Made by a program: the position numbers and the translations under genes | In this document: in pieces, positions 9,100 through 20,264 of the stretch | Numbering within the stretch: the first letter of the stretch is position 1 | How the letters are laid out: every line of letters begins with the position of its first letter | From: Brevibacterium sp. JSBI002 | GTDB lineage: Bacteria > Actinomycetota > Actinomycetes > Actinomycetales > Brevibacteriaceae | Direction of reading: 5' to 3' | NCBI RefSeq assembly: GCF_026013965.1 | Contig: NZ_CP110341.1 | Location: forward strand, 806,001-870,000 | Length of the DNA stretch: 64,000 nt | Notes under the pieces: generated by a model | Told to the model about the DNA's origin: nothing | What the model saw: the letters and a program-made list of their open reading frames with translations, nothing else | Databases searched by the model: none

Positions 9100-10035
9100 T
9101 CAGCGACTGGTCCGCTCCGACAGCTCTGCGATGTCGTCGGGACGGACCCGGCAGCAGCCGCCGATGATCCGTGCGCCGAGGCGGGTCCACTCCGCCACCG
9201 GCCACGACCCGACGCCGGGCTCCGCGCCGTCGTGCCACGTCAGAGTGTCCGCGTCGTAGGTTTCGCCCGAGTTCGGGTAGGCGATGAGCGGCAAATCCAT
9301 GTGCTTGGACAGTTCGCTCAGCGCCGGGGTCACGAGGGACGGGCGAACGCAGTTGACCCCGACCGCCCGCACGCTCGCCGAGGCGGCCACCGCCTCGGCG
9401 AGGTCCGCCAGGGTGCTGCCGTCGGGCATGGTCGGCGCGGTCGTGTCCGTGGTGCCCTGTAGAGTCACGGTCACCCAAGCCGGAAGGCCGATGTCCTCGG
9501 TCAGAGCGATGAGGGCGCGGATCTCATCGAGGCGCGGTTGGGTTTCGATGGCGAGCAGGTCCGCACCCGCCTCGGCGAGGGCTTCGATGCGCGGACGATG
9601 GAAGGCGGTGTAATCCTCAGGACTCCGGTGATAGCTTCCCGTGTACTCGGCGCCGTCGCCGAGCGCCGCACCATACGGGCCGACAGACCCGGCGATGAGG
9701 ATACTTGTGCCTGGTGTGGCATTGCGATCTGCCGCAGTGCGCGCGATGCGCACGCTGTCGCCGATGATCCGGCTGCCCTCCTCGGCGCTGATTCCCGCCT
9801 CGGCGAACCCGAGCGGGGATGCTTGGTAGCTCGCGGTCGTGAGCACCTGCGCCCCAGCGGCGACGAAGGCGGTGTGCACGGCCATCAAGGTGTCGGGGTC
9901 ACGGCGGATGAGCTCGGCCGACCACAGTGCGTGGTCGAGGTCGATGCCGCGATCCTCGGCGGCACTGCCCAGCCCGCCGTCGATGACGATGGGGGCGGCC
10001 GCCTCGGCGAGAGTGAGCATCTGGGTGAACGTCAT
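9100..10035 (-). CDS. mmuM: Homocysteine S-methyltransferase
   Basis: Transfers a methyl group from S-methylmethionine (or S-adenosylmethionine) to homocysteine to make methionine. The 311-residue protein has the zinc Cys motifs of the family: GVNCVRPS near residue 225 and GGCCRVRPDDI near 298. IVIDGGLGSAAEDRG near the N-terminus, TASYQASPLGF and IAGSVGPYGAALGDG are typical. The ATG at 10035 is set where homology begins; longer open frame upstream runs antisense through tgt and is ignored. Only 21 bases separate it from the divergent tgt start. No SD is seen, so a leaderless transcript is likely. Confidence 0.93.
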   Translation of the reverse strand: MTFTQMLTLAEAAAPIVIDGGLGSAAEDRGIDLDHALWSAELIRRDPDTLMAVHTAFVAAGAQVLTTASYQASPLGFAEAGISAEEGSRIIGDSVRIARTAADRNATPGTSILIAGSVGPYGAALGDGAEYTGSYHRSPEDYTAFHRPRIEALAEAGADLLAIETQPRLDEIRALIALTEDIGLPAWVTVTLQGTTDTTAPTMPDGSTLADLAEAVAASASVRAVGVNCVRPSLVTPALSELSKHMDLPLIAYPNSGETYDADTLTWHDGAEPGVGSWPVAEWTRLGARIIGGCCRVRPDDIAELSERTSR

Positions 10036-10044
10036 GGACTTAGT

Positions 10045-11313
<1,269 letters not shown>

Positions 11314-11376
11314 CCGCGCTTCCGGCGGTCGCTGCGGTCGCCCGCCGGTCCCACGCGCTTCCGCCCGTAGGTGAGT

Positions 11377-11434
11377 CATCGACTTCCGATCAGCACATCG
11401 AGTTCTATCTCGATGACCTGACCAGAAGTCGATG
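11377..11434. repeat. Nested inverted repeats between tgt and the transporter gene
   Basis: Outer arms CATCGACTTC (11377-11386) and GAAGTCGATG (11425-11434) enclose inner arms CATCGAG (11396-11402) and CTCGATG (11409-11415). The gap 11314-11512 lies between two gene ends and holds no ORF; a two-way terminator or a structured remnant is likely. Confidence 0.55.
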
Positions 11435-11512
11435 TCGGCCAGGGACAAAACTCGATGACACTCGCCGACAACCGCTTTCCGTTCGGGGCCGGCCACACTG
11501 CGTCCGGTCGGC

Positions 11513-12277
11513 CTAAGCCCGGGCCTCGTCGAGTTCGTAGCTGGGTTCGTGGCGTTTGACGAGCTTGATGACCCGATAGGTCACAGGCAGGAAGATGATC
11601 TCGACGGCGACCTTGTAGACGAAGCCGACGATGATGTAGTTGAGGAAGTCGAGTCCCGGGATGACACCGGCGAAGGCGATGATGCAGAACAGCAGCGTGT
11701 CGACGAACTCGCCGACACCGGTCGACGTGAGCAGCCGCACCCACAGCTTCGACTCGCCCATGCGCTTCTTCACTGCCACCAGCACCCACGAGTTGAGCAG
11801 CTGGCCGACGAAGTAGCCGACGAGGGAAGCCGCGACGATGCGCGGGTAGAAGCCGAGCACGGCGGCGAAGGCGTCCTGGTTCTCGTAACCGGGCCCCGGA
11901 GGCGAGATGAGTACGAGCCAGAAGACGAAAGTGGCCAGGATCTGCAGGGCGAATCCGGTGATCACGGCCTTGCGAGCGGCTTTGAAGCCGTACACCTCGC
12001 TGATCACATCGCCGAGGATGTACGCGATGGGGAAGAGGGACGCGCCGCCGTCGGTGACGATCGGACCGAAGCCGATGACCTTCGTGGCCGAGATGTTCGA
12101 GATGATGAGCACCGCGCAGAACACGGCCAGGAAGACCGCATAATAGCGGCCCCGGGAGGAAGCGAAAGCTGCGAATCGTGCAGCCGAGGTGGTGGTGTGC
12201 GCCGGATCGGAGGTGCGATCCGGCTGCCCAGACTCTGCTTCGGAACGTCCGGACTCGGCCTCAGGCCTCTTCTGCGA
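11513..12277 (-). CDS. Queuosine precursor transporter (YhhQ/QPTR family)
   Basis: Integral membrane protein, about 254 residues, with six predicted hydrophobic segments. Family stretches are NISATKVIGFGP, PIAYILGDVISEVYGFKAARK and TGVGEFVDTLLFC. It imports preQ0/preQ1 or queuine for Tgt. The TTG at 12277 is preferred: it has AAAGGA upstream and overlaps the preceding gene by 17 bases. The ATG at 12322 would overlap by 62 bases with no ribosome site. Likely co-transcribed with the M3 peptidase-YbaK gene. Confidence 0.88.
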   Translation of the reverse strand, partial: SQKRPEAESGRSEAESGQPDRTSDPAHTTTSAARFAAFASSRGRYYAVFLAVFCAVLIISNISATKVIGFGPIVTDGGASLFPIAYILGDVISEVYGFKAARKAVITGFALQILATFVFWLVLISPPGPGYENQDAFAAVLGFYPRIVAASLVGYFVGQLLNSWVLVAVKKRMGESKLWVRLLTSTGVGEFVDTLLFCIIAFAGVIPGLDFLNYIIVGFVYKVAVEIIFLPVTYRVIKLVKRHEPSYELDEARA

Positions 12278-14846
12278 CAACGGTGATTTCCTTTCCTCCG
12301 GTGACCGTGAGCAGCTGCTCATACGTCAGGGGCACCATCGAATTCGGTGTCCCCGCGCCGGCCCAGAGAACAGGATAGTCCTTCAGCGACACATCGACAT
12401 AGGTGGGAATCGGGCCCGGGTGCCCGCAGGGAGCGACCCCGCCGATGACCTGCCCGGTGGCCTCGCGGACGAGTTCCTTCGACGCCCGGTCGAGGGAATC
12501 GACGCCGATGAGTTCGGCGACATGTGCGGTGTCGACCCGGTGGGAGCCCGAGGCCATGATGAGCACGGGGCCGCCGGCGGAGGAGAAGATGAGGCTGTTC
12601 GCGATCGCCCCGACCTCGATGCCCAGCGCTTCGGCCGCCGCGGTCGCCGTCGGCGTCGAACCGTCGAAGATCTCGATGCGCGGATCGATGCCCGCAGCCG
12701 CGAGATCAGCGGCGACCGCCTCGTGGTTGGGGTGGTCCCACTTCGCCGAGGCGGCTCCGGACTCGGTCTCGGTCGTTTCCTCCTCCTCGTCCTCCCCGTC
12801 GACCTCGGTGACGGGTTCCGCGAGTCCACGACGACGCAGCAGGGGCGCGACGTCAGGGCGGGTGCCGAAGAAGCGTTCGATCGCCGACATCGGATCGACC
12901 GAGTAGCCGGGAGCGAGGATAGCCTCGCGGAAGGCGTCTCCGGCCTCGCGGTTGAGGCCGCCCTGGGATTCGAACCATTCGCTCACCCAGGCGGCGATGA
13001 CCTCGGAGTAGAGGTAGGAGTAGTAGCCGGCAGCATAGCCGGAGGCGAAGATGTGCCCGAAGTAGGTCGACCGATAACGCGGGGGAACGAGCGGCGAGAA
13101 GCCGGCGGCGGCGAGCACCTCGGATTCGAAGGACAGCACATCGGTGATGTGCTCTCCGGCCTCGAGCGAATGCCACGACAGGTCGAGCATGGCAGCGGCG
13201 AGGTATTCGATGGTGTCGAAGCCCTGCCCGAACTTCTCACTGGCGATGAGGGCGTCGACGAGTTGGGCCGGCATCGGCTCACCCGTGTCTACGTGTTTGG
13301 CGAAGTGGGGCAGGACCTGCGGGTGGAAACGCCACATCTCATTGAGCTGGGACGGGAACTCGACATAGTCGCGAGGGACTGCGGTCCCTGCAGTCGACGG
13401 GTAGGTGGAGTTCGCGAAGAGCCCGTGGAGGACGTGGCCGAATTCGTGGAAGAACGTCGTCAGCTCGGTCGGATTGAGCAGAGTGGGCCGACCCGGGCCA
13501 GGCTTGGCGAGATTGAGGGAGAGGGTGACGACCGGCAGCAGACCGGTCAGCCGGGAGGCGGGAACCAGCTGGTCCATCCAGGCTCCGCCGCGCTTGGTGT
13601 CCCTGGAATACGGGTCGATGAGGATGAGCCCCAGGTGACGTTCGTTGACGTCGGTGACCTCATAGGCGCGCACGTCCTCGTGCCAGGCGGTGACGCCGTC
13701 ATAGGAAGCGAAGGTGACGCCGTAGAGTCCGGTGGCCGCGCGGAAGACACCTTCGGTGAGCACGGTGTCGAACTCGAAGTACTTGGCCACCTCGTCGGGG
13801 TCGATGCCGAATTCGTCGGCCCGGTACTTCGCGAGGTAGTACTTCACGTCCTCGGGCGCGACGTCGTCGAGTCCGTAGCGGTCCCGAACCAAGCCGAGCT
13901 CCTCGTCGAGCTGAGCCTTGGCGGGGTTGATCAGGGAGGACACGATGTCTGCAGCGGCGTCCGGATTGCCGGCGGTCTGGTTGTCGACGGCGTAGGAGGA
14001 GAACGAGGGATACCCGAGCAGATTCGCCTGCAGGGCCCGCAGCGCCGTGGTGTCGGCGACCTGGGTGCGGGTGTCGCCTTCGCCGCCGCGGGATCCGCGC
14101 GCCATCGAATTATTCAGCACGTGCCGGCGGGTCTGTGCTGTCTCGAGGGATTCGAGCACGAGCTGCTGGGTGAAGTTGTTCAGCGGCAGCAGGTAGCCGT
14201 CGACACCGCGTTCGGCTGCACGATTCGCCGCTGCCGCGATCTGATCGTCGTTCATCCCGGCCAGGGATTCGGCCTCGCTGAGGTGGACGGCCAATTCGCG
14301 CGTATCGAGCTGCAGCGCGCGGGAGAAGGAGTTCTCCAATGTGGTCAGTTCGGCCGCGATCGTGGCCATCTGCTCGCGTTCTTCTTCGCCGAGGCGGGCT
14401 CCCGCACGCACGAACTGATCGATGGTCAGTTCCTGCTGACGCTTGTCCTCGGGGTTGAGGTCGGAGACCGAGACCTGCTCGATGCGGTGGAAGAGGTCCA
14501 CGTTCAGCAGGATCTCGGTCTCGGTGGCCGAGAGGAGCTCCCAGGTCTCGGAGATGGCGTCCGTGAGTTCGGGGCGCAGATGATTCGATTCGATGGCAGC
14601 TGCCACGGAGGCGATGCGGGTCATCGGCACGGACGCGGATTCGAACCGCACGGTGGTGGAGAAGAACGTGGACTCGGCGTCGTCGGCGACGATGGCAGCC
14701 ACCTCGGCGTGGGCGAAATCGGTCGCCGTGTGAACCGCGGTCAGCAGCGTCTCCGGGGTGACTGCGGCGAAGTCGGGCAGTGAATAGTCGGTCTGCGGGT
14801 CGAGGAACGCTTCCCAGACATCGATGCTGTTCGGATCTGCGTTCAT
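12261..14846 (-). CDS. M3 family zinc oligopeptidase fused to a YbaK/ProX deacylase-like domain
   Basis: One uninterrupted frame of 861 residues. Residues 1 to about 685 match M3 oligopeptidases (Dcp/OpdA): zinc motif FFHEFGHVLHGLFAN near residue 462, RDYVEFPSQLNEMW, and the usual C-terminal ending near LLRRRGL. An acidic linker follows (GEDEEEETTETES, about 693-705). Residues about 712-861 form a YbaK/aminoacyl-tRNA deacylase-like domain (EALGIEVGAIANSLIF, VIGGVAPCGHPGPIPTYVD). Such a fusion is unusual; the peptidase is cytosolic and cleaves short peptides, while YbaK domains hydrolyse mischarged tRNA. ATG at 14846. A missing stop or error in the linker is the main alternative. Confidence 0.9.
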   Translation of the reverse strand: MNADPNSIDVWEAFLDPQTDYSLPDFAAVTPETLLTAVHTATDFAHAEVAAIVADDAESTFFSTTVRFESASVPMTRIASVAAAIESNHLRPELTDAISETWELLSATETEILLNVDLFHRIEQVSVSDLNPEDKRQQELTIDQFVRAGARLGEEEREQMATIAAELTTLENSFSRALQLDTRELAVHLSEAESLAGMNDDQIAAAANRAAERGVDGYLLPLNNFTQQLVLESLETAQTRRHVLNNSMARGSRGGEGDTRTQVADTTALRALQANLLGYPSFSSYAVDNQTAGNPDAAADIVSSLINPAKAQLDEELGLVRDRYGLDDVAPEDVKYYLAKYRADEFGIDPDEVAKYFEFDTVLTEGVFRAATGLYGVTFASYDGVTAWHEDVRAYEVTDVNERHLGLILIDPYSRDTKRGGAWMDQLVPASRLTGLLPVVTLSLNLAKPGPGRPTLLNPTELTTFFHEFGHVLHGLFANSTYPSTAGTAVPRDYVEFPSQLNEMWRFHPQVLPHFAKHVDTGEPMPAQLVDALIASEKFGQGFDTIEYLAAAMLDLSWHSLEAGEHITDVLSFESEVLAAAGFSPLVPPRYRSTYFGHIFASGYAAGYYSYLYSEVIAAWVSEWFESQGGLNREAGDAFREAILAPGYSVDPMSAIERFFGTRPDVAPLLRRRGLAEPVTEVDGEDEEEETTETESGAASAKWDHPNHEAVAADLAAAGIDPRIEIFDGSTPTATAAAEALGIEVGAIANSLIFSSAGGPVLIMASGSHRVDTAHVAELIGVDSLDRASKELVREATGQVIGGVAPCGHPGPIPTYVDVSLKDYPVLWAGAGTPNSMVPLTYEQLLTVTGGKEITVVAEEA

Positions 14847-14927
14847 TCTCGACGATTCACTTTCTTAGCGGTTGAGGGTTCGCTCCGATCCTAACGTGAG
14901 TCGACCGACCAGTGCATGATCGCTGGT

Positions 14928-14933
14928 TACACT
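14928..14933 (+). promoter_or_regulatory. Candidate -10 box TACACT for a leaderless start
   Basis: Seven bases before the ATG at 14941; no SD between. Confidence 0.45.
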
Positions 14934-14940
14934 GGTTTCC

Positions 14941-16011
14941 ATGGGCACTGGGCAGGGCAAGTCCCTCACACTCAACAGCGCGTTCCGGCTCGGTTTCACC
15001 GGCGCCTTGGGCGTGGGGCTGGCGATCGTGGTGATGACGGCGCTGCAGTCCGTGGCGACCGTGATCATCTACATCGGTCTGGCGCTCTTCCTCGCTCTCG
15101 GGCTCGAACCGATCGTCCAGTGGTTCGTCGACCGCAAGGTGCCGCGGTCGTTGTCGGTGCTCATCGTCGTCGTGGCCTTCATCCTCATCGTCGTCGGCGT
15201 CGCACTGCTCATCGCGCCGGCCGTGATCAGTCAGATCCAGACGTTCGTCGCGGATCTGCCCGGGATCGTGGCGAACCTTGCGACGACCGGGTGGGTAACG
15301 GAGCTCGAGGAGCAGTTCACCGGCGCGATCGACATCGATGCGGTGTTCGCCAACATCGCGGACTGGGCCTCGGATCCGAAGAATGTGCTCTCCCTCGGCG
15401 GCGGCGTCGTGTCGATCGGGGCGGGGATCTTGAGCTTCCTCACCGGCGTGATCATCGTCGTCATCCTCACCATCTACTTCGCCGTGTCCATGCCGACGAT
15501 CAGATCCGCGATGTTCTCCCTGGTCGCGGCCTCATCGCGACCGACGGTCGAATCCGTCACCGAGGAGGTCACCCGATCCATCGGACGCTACGTCCTCGGT
15601 CAGGTGTCGCTGGGTGTCATCAACGGCGTATGCTCGGCGATCTTCCTCACCATCATCGGCGCCCCGCTGCCGGCGCTGTTGGCGTTCGTGGCGTTCCTCG
15701 CCTCGCTCATTCCCCTGGTCGGCCCGATCACCGGGGCGATCATCATCACTGCGTCCTGCCTGATGGTCTCGCCCGGGCTGGGCATCACAGCCGGAATCTA
15801 CTACCTCGTGTACATGCAGGTCGAGGCGTATCTGCTCAGTCCGCGGATCATGAACAAGGCCGTCGACGTGCCCGGTGCCCTCGTCATCATCGCTGCGATC
15901 GCCGGCGGAACCCTCGGCGGTGTGCTCGGTGCGGTGGTCGCGGTGCCGGTGGCCGCCTCGGCGCTCATCATCATCCGCAAGGTCGTCGTTCCGGCGCAGG
16001 CGAAGAAGTAG
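14941..16011 (+). CDS. AI-2E family transporter (PerM-like permease)
   Basis: 356-residue polytopic membrane protein of the AI-2E/PerM exporter family. Long hydrophobic segments cluster at about 20-95, 155-185 and 215-345, with the family's LSPRIMNKAVDVPGALVIIA stretch near residue 300. A loop of about 55 residues (FVADLPGIV to GGGVVSIG) sits between early and late membrane blocks. The cargo is unknown; relatives export small signals or act as Na+/H+ antiporters. It stands alone: divergent from the M3 gene and convergent with the small membrane gene. Confidence 0.88.
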   Translation: MGTGQGKSLTLNSAFRLGFTGALGVGLAIVVMTALQSVATVIIYIGLALFLALGLEPIVQWFVDRKVPRSLSVLIVVVAFILIVVGVALLIAPAVISQIQTFVADLPGIVANLATTGWVTELEEQFTGAIDIDAVFANIADWASDPKNVLSLGGGVVSIGAGILSFLTGVIIVVILTIYFAVSMPTIRSAMFSLVAASSRPTVESVTEEVTRSIGRYVLGQVSLGVINGVCSAIFLTIIGAPLPALLAFVAFLASLIPLVGPITGAIIITASCLMVSPGLGITAGIYYLVYMQVEAYLLSPRIMNKAVDVPGALVIIAAIAGGTLGGVLGAVVAVPVAASALIIIRKVVVPAQAKK

Positions 16012-16028
16012 GAACGGCGGATCGGACC

Positions 16029-16250
16029 TCAGCCGTGGTCGTCGTTGCTGCCGGAATCGATTCGGGTGACGAGGACGTGGATGATGAGCTTGACGATGAA
16101 ATAGGCGCCGAAATAGGCGACTGCCGCGAACACGAGGCTCATGAGCAGGTTCCCGTCACCGCCGAGACGGGGCAGCACGACGAAGATGGCTGCGGTGATC
16201 GCCGCGAGATACGGGATCAGTCGGAGGACGGGGGATTCGGGCTCGCTCAT
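16029..16250 (-). CDS. Small two-segment membrane protein, function unknown
   Basis: 73 residues from the ATG at 16250. Two hydrophobic segments are visible (about 11-27 and 35-62), ending in a short acidic tail SGSNDDHG. No family recognised. TAGACT lies seven bases before the ATG, so it is probably leaderless. It is divergent from the adjacent acetyltransferase. Confidence 0.65.
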   Translation of the reverse strand: MSEPESPVLRLIPYLAAITAAIFVVLPRLGGDGNLLMSLVFAAVAYFGAYFIVKLIIHVLVTRIDSGSNDDHG

Positions 16251-16257
16251 GGGGCTG

Positions 16258-16263
16258 AGTCTA
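16258..16263 (-). promoter_or_regulatory. Candidate -10 box TAGACT (minus strand)
   Basis: Seven bases before the ATG at 16250 of the small membrane protein; no SD. Confidence 0.4.
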
Positions 16264-16295
16264 GCAACGGGGTACCGAAGCATCGATGCGGAGTC

Positions 16296-16301
16296 TAGGG
16301 T
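16296..16301 (+). promoter_or_regulatory. Candidate -10 box TAGGGT
   Basis: Seven bases before the ATG at 16309 of the GNAT gene; with 16258-16263 it makes a compact divergent promoter of 58 bases. Confidence 0.4.
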
Positions 16302-16308
16302 GGAGCCC

Positions 16309-16815
16309 ATGACTGAAGCCGACTGGAGAGCTCAGCGCGACGAGGCCGTGCCTAAGGAAGTGGAACGGCTGCTCGCAACCGTGCCGGAATGGTTCGGCAG
16401 ACCCGAATCCAACGCCGAATACATCGACGACGCGCGCCGCCTGGAGACGTGGACGGTCCGCGACGAACGTGGGCGAGTCGTCGGAGTCACGCTGGTGACG
16501 CATCATTTCCCGCAGACCAGTGAAATCCATTTCACCGTCGTCGACCGCTCCTTCCACGGCGGGGGAGTCGGGACTGCGATGATCGAGGCCATCATCGAGG
16601 ATGTGCGGGCCCGAGGGGCGCGGCTGCTCGAAGTGAAGACCTTGGGTCCGTCGAAGGACGATCCGAACTATGCGCGGACCCGTCACTTCTACGAGAAGAT
16701 GGGCTTCCTGCCTCTGGAGGAGAACGACCTGTGGGGAGCGGACACGCCCTGCCTGATCATGGTGAAGCCGGTGGCATACCCTGCTCAAGACGATCAGCGG
16801 ACGATAGGTAACTGA
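16309..16815 (+). CDS. GNAT family N-acetyltransferase
   Basis: 168 residues with the acetyl-CoA loop in the form FHGGGVGTAMIEAIIEDVRARGARLLEV (about residues 83-110, quoted from two adjoining pieces) and the late ARTRHFYEKMGFLPLE strand-helix typical of GNATs. The acceptor is unknown. The gene overlaps the next GNAT by one base (TGATG), so the two are probably cotranslated. Confidence 0.87.
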   Translation: MTEADWRAQRDEAVPKEVERLLATVPEWFGRPESNAEYIDDARRLETWTVRDERGRVVGVTLVTHHFPQTSEIHFTVVDRSFHGGGVGTAMIEAIIEDVRARGARLLEVKTLGPSKDDPNYARTRHFYEKMGFLPLEENDLWGADTPCLIMVKPVAYPAQDDQRTIGN

Positions 16816-17390
16816 TGCCCACTTCTCACCGGCTGCCATCGTGGCCCGCGACTGATCCAGAATTCGGCGCGGTCCGACTACGGCGCGTGGAACTTCGTGA
16901 TGCGGCTATGGCCCGCGACCTGTCCACCGATCCGTACGTGCCGCTGACAGGAACTCTTCCCGGGCACGCCAGCCGTGAGGAGGCTGAGTCCTGGGTTCGC
17001 AGACAACAGGGGCGTCATACCGAAGGTCGGGGTTTCTCGTTCACAATCGCGCGGCACTCCGACGATGAGGCAGTCGGCCATTGCGGTCTGTGGCTCAAAG
17101 ACCTTGCAGACGGCCGAGCCAGTGCAGGCTACGCGATAGCGCCCTCGTCGCGACAGTGCGGGTACGCAGCCGAGGCCCTCGCTGCACTGACGAACTTTGC
17201 CTGGACCATTCCCGGGCTGAGCCGAGTCGAACTCTTCATCGAACCGGGGAACACCGGGTCTCTGCGGACCGCTGACTGAGCAGGATATGTACGCGAACGA
17301 GTGCTTGTGGAACATCAGGAGATCGGCGGCACTCGGCGAGACATGGTGCTGTACGCCGCAAATCGCCCACCTCCGGAGTCGGATGAATGA
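16815..17390 (+). pseudogene. RimJ/RimL-type GNAT acetyltransferase with an in-frame stop
   Basis: RimJ-like acetyltransferase: VRLRRVELRDAAMARDLSTD at the N-terminus, HCGLWLKD, then GYAIAPSSRQCGYAAEALAAL and RVELFIEPGNTGSLRTAD. Translation stops at TGA 17277-17279, but the same frame continues with AGYVRERVLVEHQEIGGTR and ends at 17388-17390, exactly overlapping the next gene's ATG (ATGA). CGA to TGA (Arg to stop) is the simplest change: GNATs carry a residue followed by AGY there. Read to 17390 the protein is about 191 residues, the family's usual size. Base composition is less GC-rich than in neighbours. Confidence 0.8.
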
Positions 17391-18064
17391 GTTCGAATAA
17401 TGCAATGGACTTGACCGAAAAACTCAACGGCATTCGCGCCATCGTCTTTGATGTCGGCGAGACTCTGGTCAGTGAGGCCCGAAGTTGGTCGGAGCTTGCG
17501 AACGAAGCGGGAATCTCGGAGTTCACTTTCTTCTCTGTGTTCGGGTCACTGATCGAAAGGAGAGTTGATCATCGAACTATATGGGACGAACTGAGAGTGC
17601 GACCGCCCGCAGGTAAAACTGCAGTCACACCTGCGGACCTATACGCAGACGCAGCTGCGTGCATCGAGGCAGTCAAGACATCTGGAAGAATCGTGGGTAT
17701 CGCGGGCAATCAGCCAATTGGAATTGAGCGACAGCTAAGGGCTATCGGACTGTCCCCTCACTTTCTGGCTTCATCGGCAACATGGCGTGTGAGCAAGCCG
17801 GAGCCCGATTTCTTTGATCGCATAGTCGATGCCGCAGATGTCGAGGCTGGTCAGATTCTCTATGTCGGAGACAGAATCGACAATGACATCGTCCCTGCGA
17901 AGCAAGCAGGAATGATGACAGCATTCGTCCAGCGGGGGCCTTGGGCTGTCATCCAACGGAAGTGGTCGGAAGCGAGAGCCGCCGACATCTGGCTGGAATC
18001 GCTCGAAGCACTAACAGAAGGTCTGTGTGGAACGGATTCTCAGAACTCGATCACGAAGCAATGA
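17387..18064 (+). CDS. HAD family hydrolase
   Basis: 225-residue haloacid dehalogenase-like phosphatase. Motif I is AIVFDVGETL (about 18-27), with Gly where the second Asp often stands; motif II/III region SKPEPDFFDRI (about 138) and motif IV YVGDRIDNDIVPAKQAGM (about 161-178) are present. The substrate is unknown. ATG 17387 overlaps the end of the full-length upstream GNAT frame; an ATG at 17402 is an alternative start. Codon third positions carry more A/T than in surrounding genes, suggesting more recent acquisition. Confidence 0.86.
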   Translation: MSSNNAMDLTEKLNGIRAIVFDVGETLVSEARSWSELANEAGISEFTFFSVFGSLIERRVDHRTIWDELRVRPPAGKTAVTPADLYADAAACIEAVKTSGRIVGIAGNQPIGIERQLRAIGLSPHFLASSATWRVSKPEPDFFDRIVDAADVEAGQILYVGDRIDNDIVPAKQAGMMTAFVQRGPWAVIQRKWSEARAADIWLESLEALTEGLCGTDSQNSITKQ

Positions 18065-18178
18065 CGGCTATTGTCCGCGCCTGGGTTCCGACCTAAGGTG
18101 AGAGGACGCGGACACATCCGCTCCGCGCCTCCGACCGCAATCGGACGAGGGGTGGATGGACTCACACGAAGGAGTGTC

Positions 18179-19701
<1,523 letters not shown>

Positions 19702-19702
<1 letters not shown>

Positions 19703-20121
19703 TGAGTGAAACAGCCGAAACAGCCGCCCTCGAATCGACACCGACGATCGAGGGCGAAGAGAAATCGCGAGTGGCGATGACTCAGGCCGCCATCGACCTG
19801 CTCGCCGACCTCGTCGACAAACACGGACAGCTCATGTTCCACCAGTCCGGTGGCTGCTGTGACGGCTCGTCGCCCATGTGCTTCCCCGAAGGCGACTTCC
19901 TCACCTCGGAAGCCGATGTGCTGCTCGGCCACTTCGACCTGCCCATCGACGATGCCGAGAAGGCCGGACTGGACTTCTGGATGTCGACGGAGCAGTTCGA
20001 GTATTGGAAGCACACGCATCTGACGATCGATGTGGTGCCGGGACGGGGGAGCGGCTTCAGCGTCGAATCACCGACGGGAAACCGCTTCATCATCCGCTCG
20101 ACGCTCATGGACGTCGGCTGA
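19702..20121 (+). CDS. DUF779 domain protein (aldehyde dehydrogenase partner)
   Basis: 139 residues. Cysteine-containing FHQSGGCCDGSSPMCFPEGDF (read in two parts, about residues 50-70) and the ending GNRFIIRSTLMDVG are characteristic of DUF779. The function is not known, but it is regularly encoded right after acetaldehyde dehydrogenases, and here the one-base overlap indicates translational coupling. The CC pair and nearby Cys suggest metal binding. Confidence 0.88.
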
Positions 20122-20158
20122 GTCGAGTCGCGGCCGGGTAGCCGGCGCAGCTGATTCT

Positions 20159-20222
20159 CGATTGTGTGGTCGATCCACGGCGTTTCCCGCGAGGAAATCG
20201 ACGCGGATCGACCACACAATCG
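20159..20222. terminator. 18-bp perfect inverted repeat with 28-base loop
   Basis: Arms 20159-20176 and 20205-20222. It lies between the DUF779 gene (+) and the CMD gene (-), two gene ends, so a two-way terminator is likely although no T-tract follows. Confidence 0.6.
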
Positions 20223-20264
20223 ACGCCGTAGGACGCATGCAGCCACCGCGCCTGCGAGAAGAGG

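Noticed and set aside
12189-14783. 864-residue open frame on the plus strand
   Set aside because: It is the exact antisense shadow of the M3 peptidase-YbaK gene, with Arg/Gly/Val/Glu-biased content and no motifs.
20159-20222. Inverted repeat as insertion-sequence ends
   Set aside because: Only 64 bases long, no transposase and no target duplication; sits at convergent gene ends.
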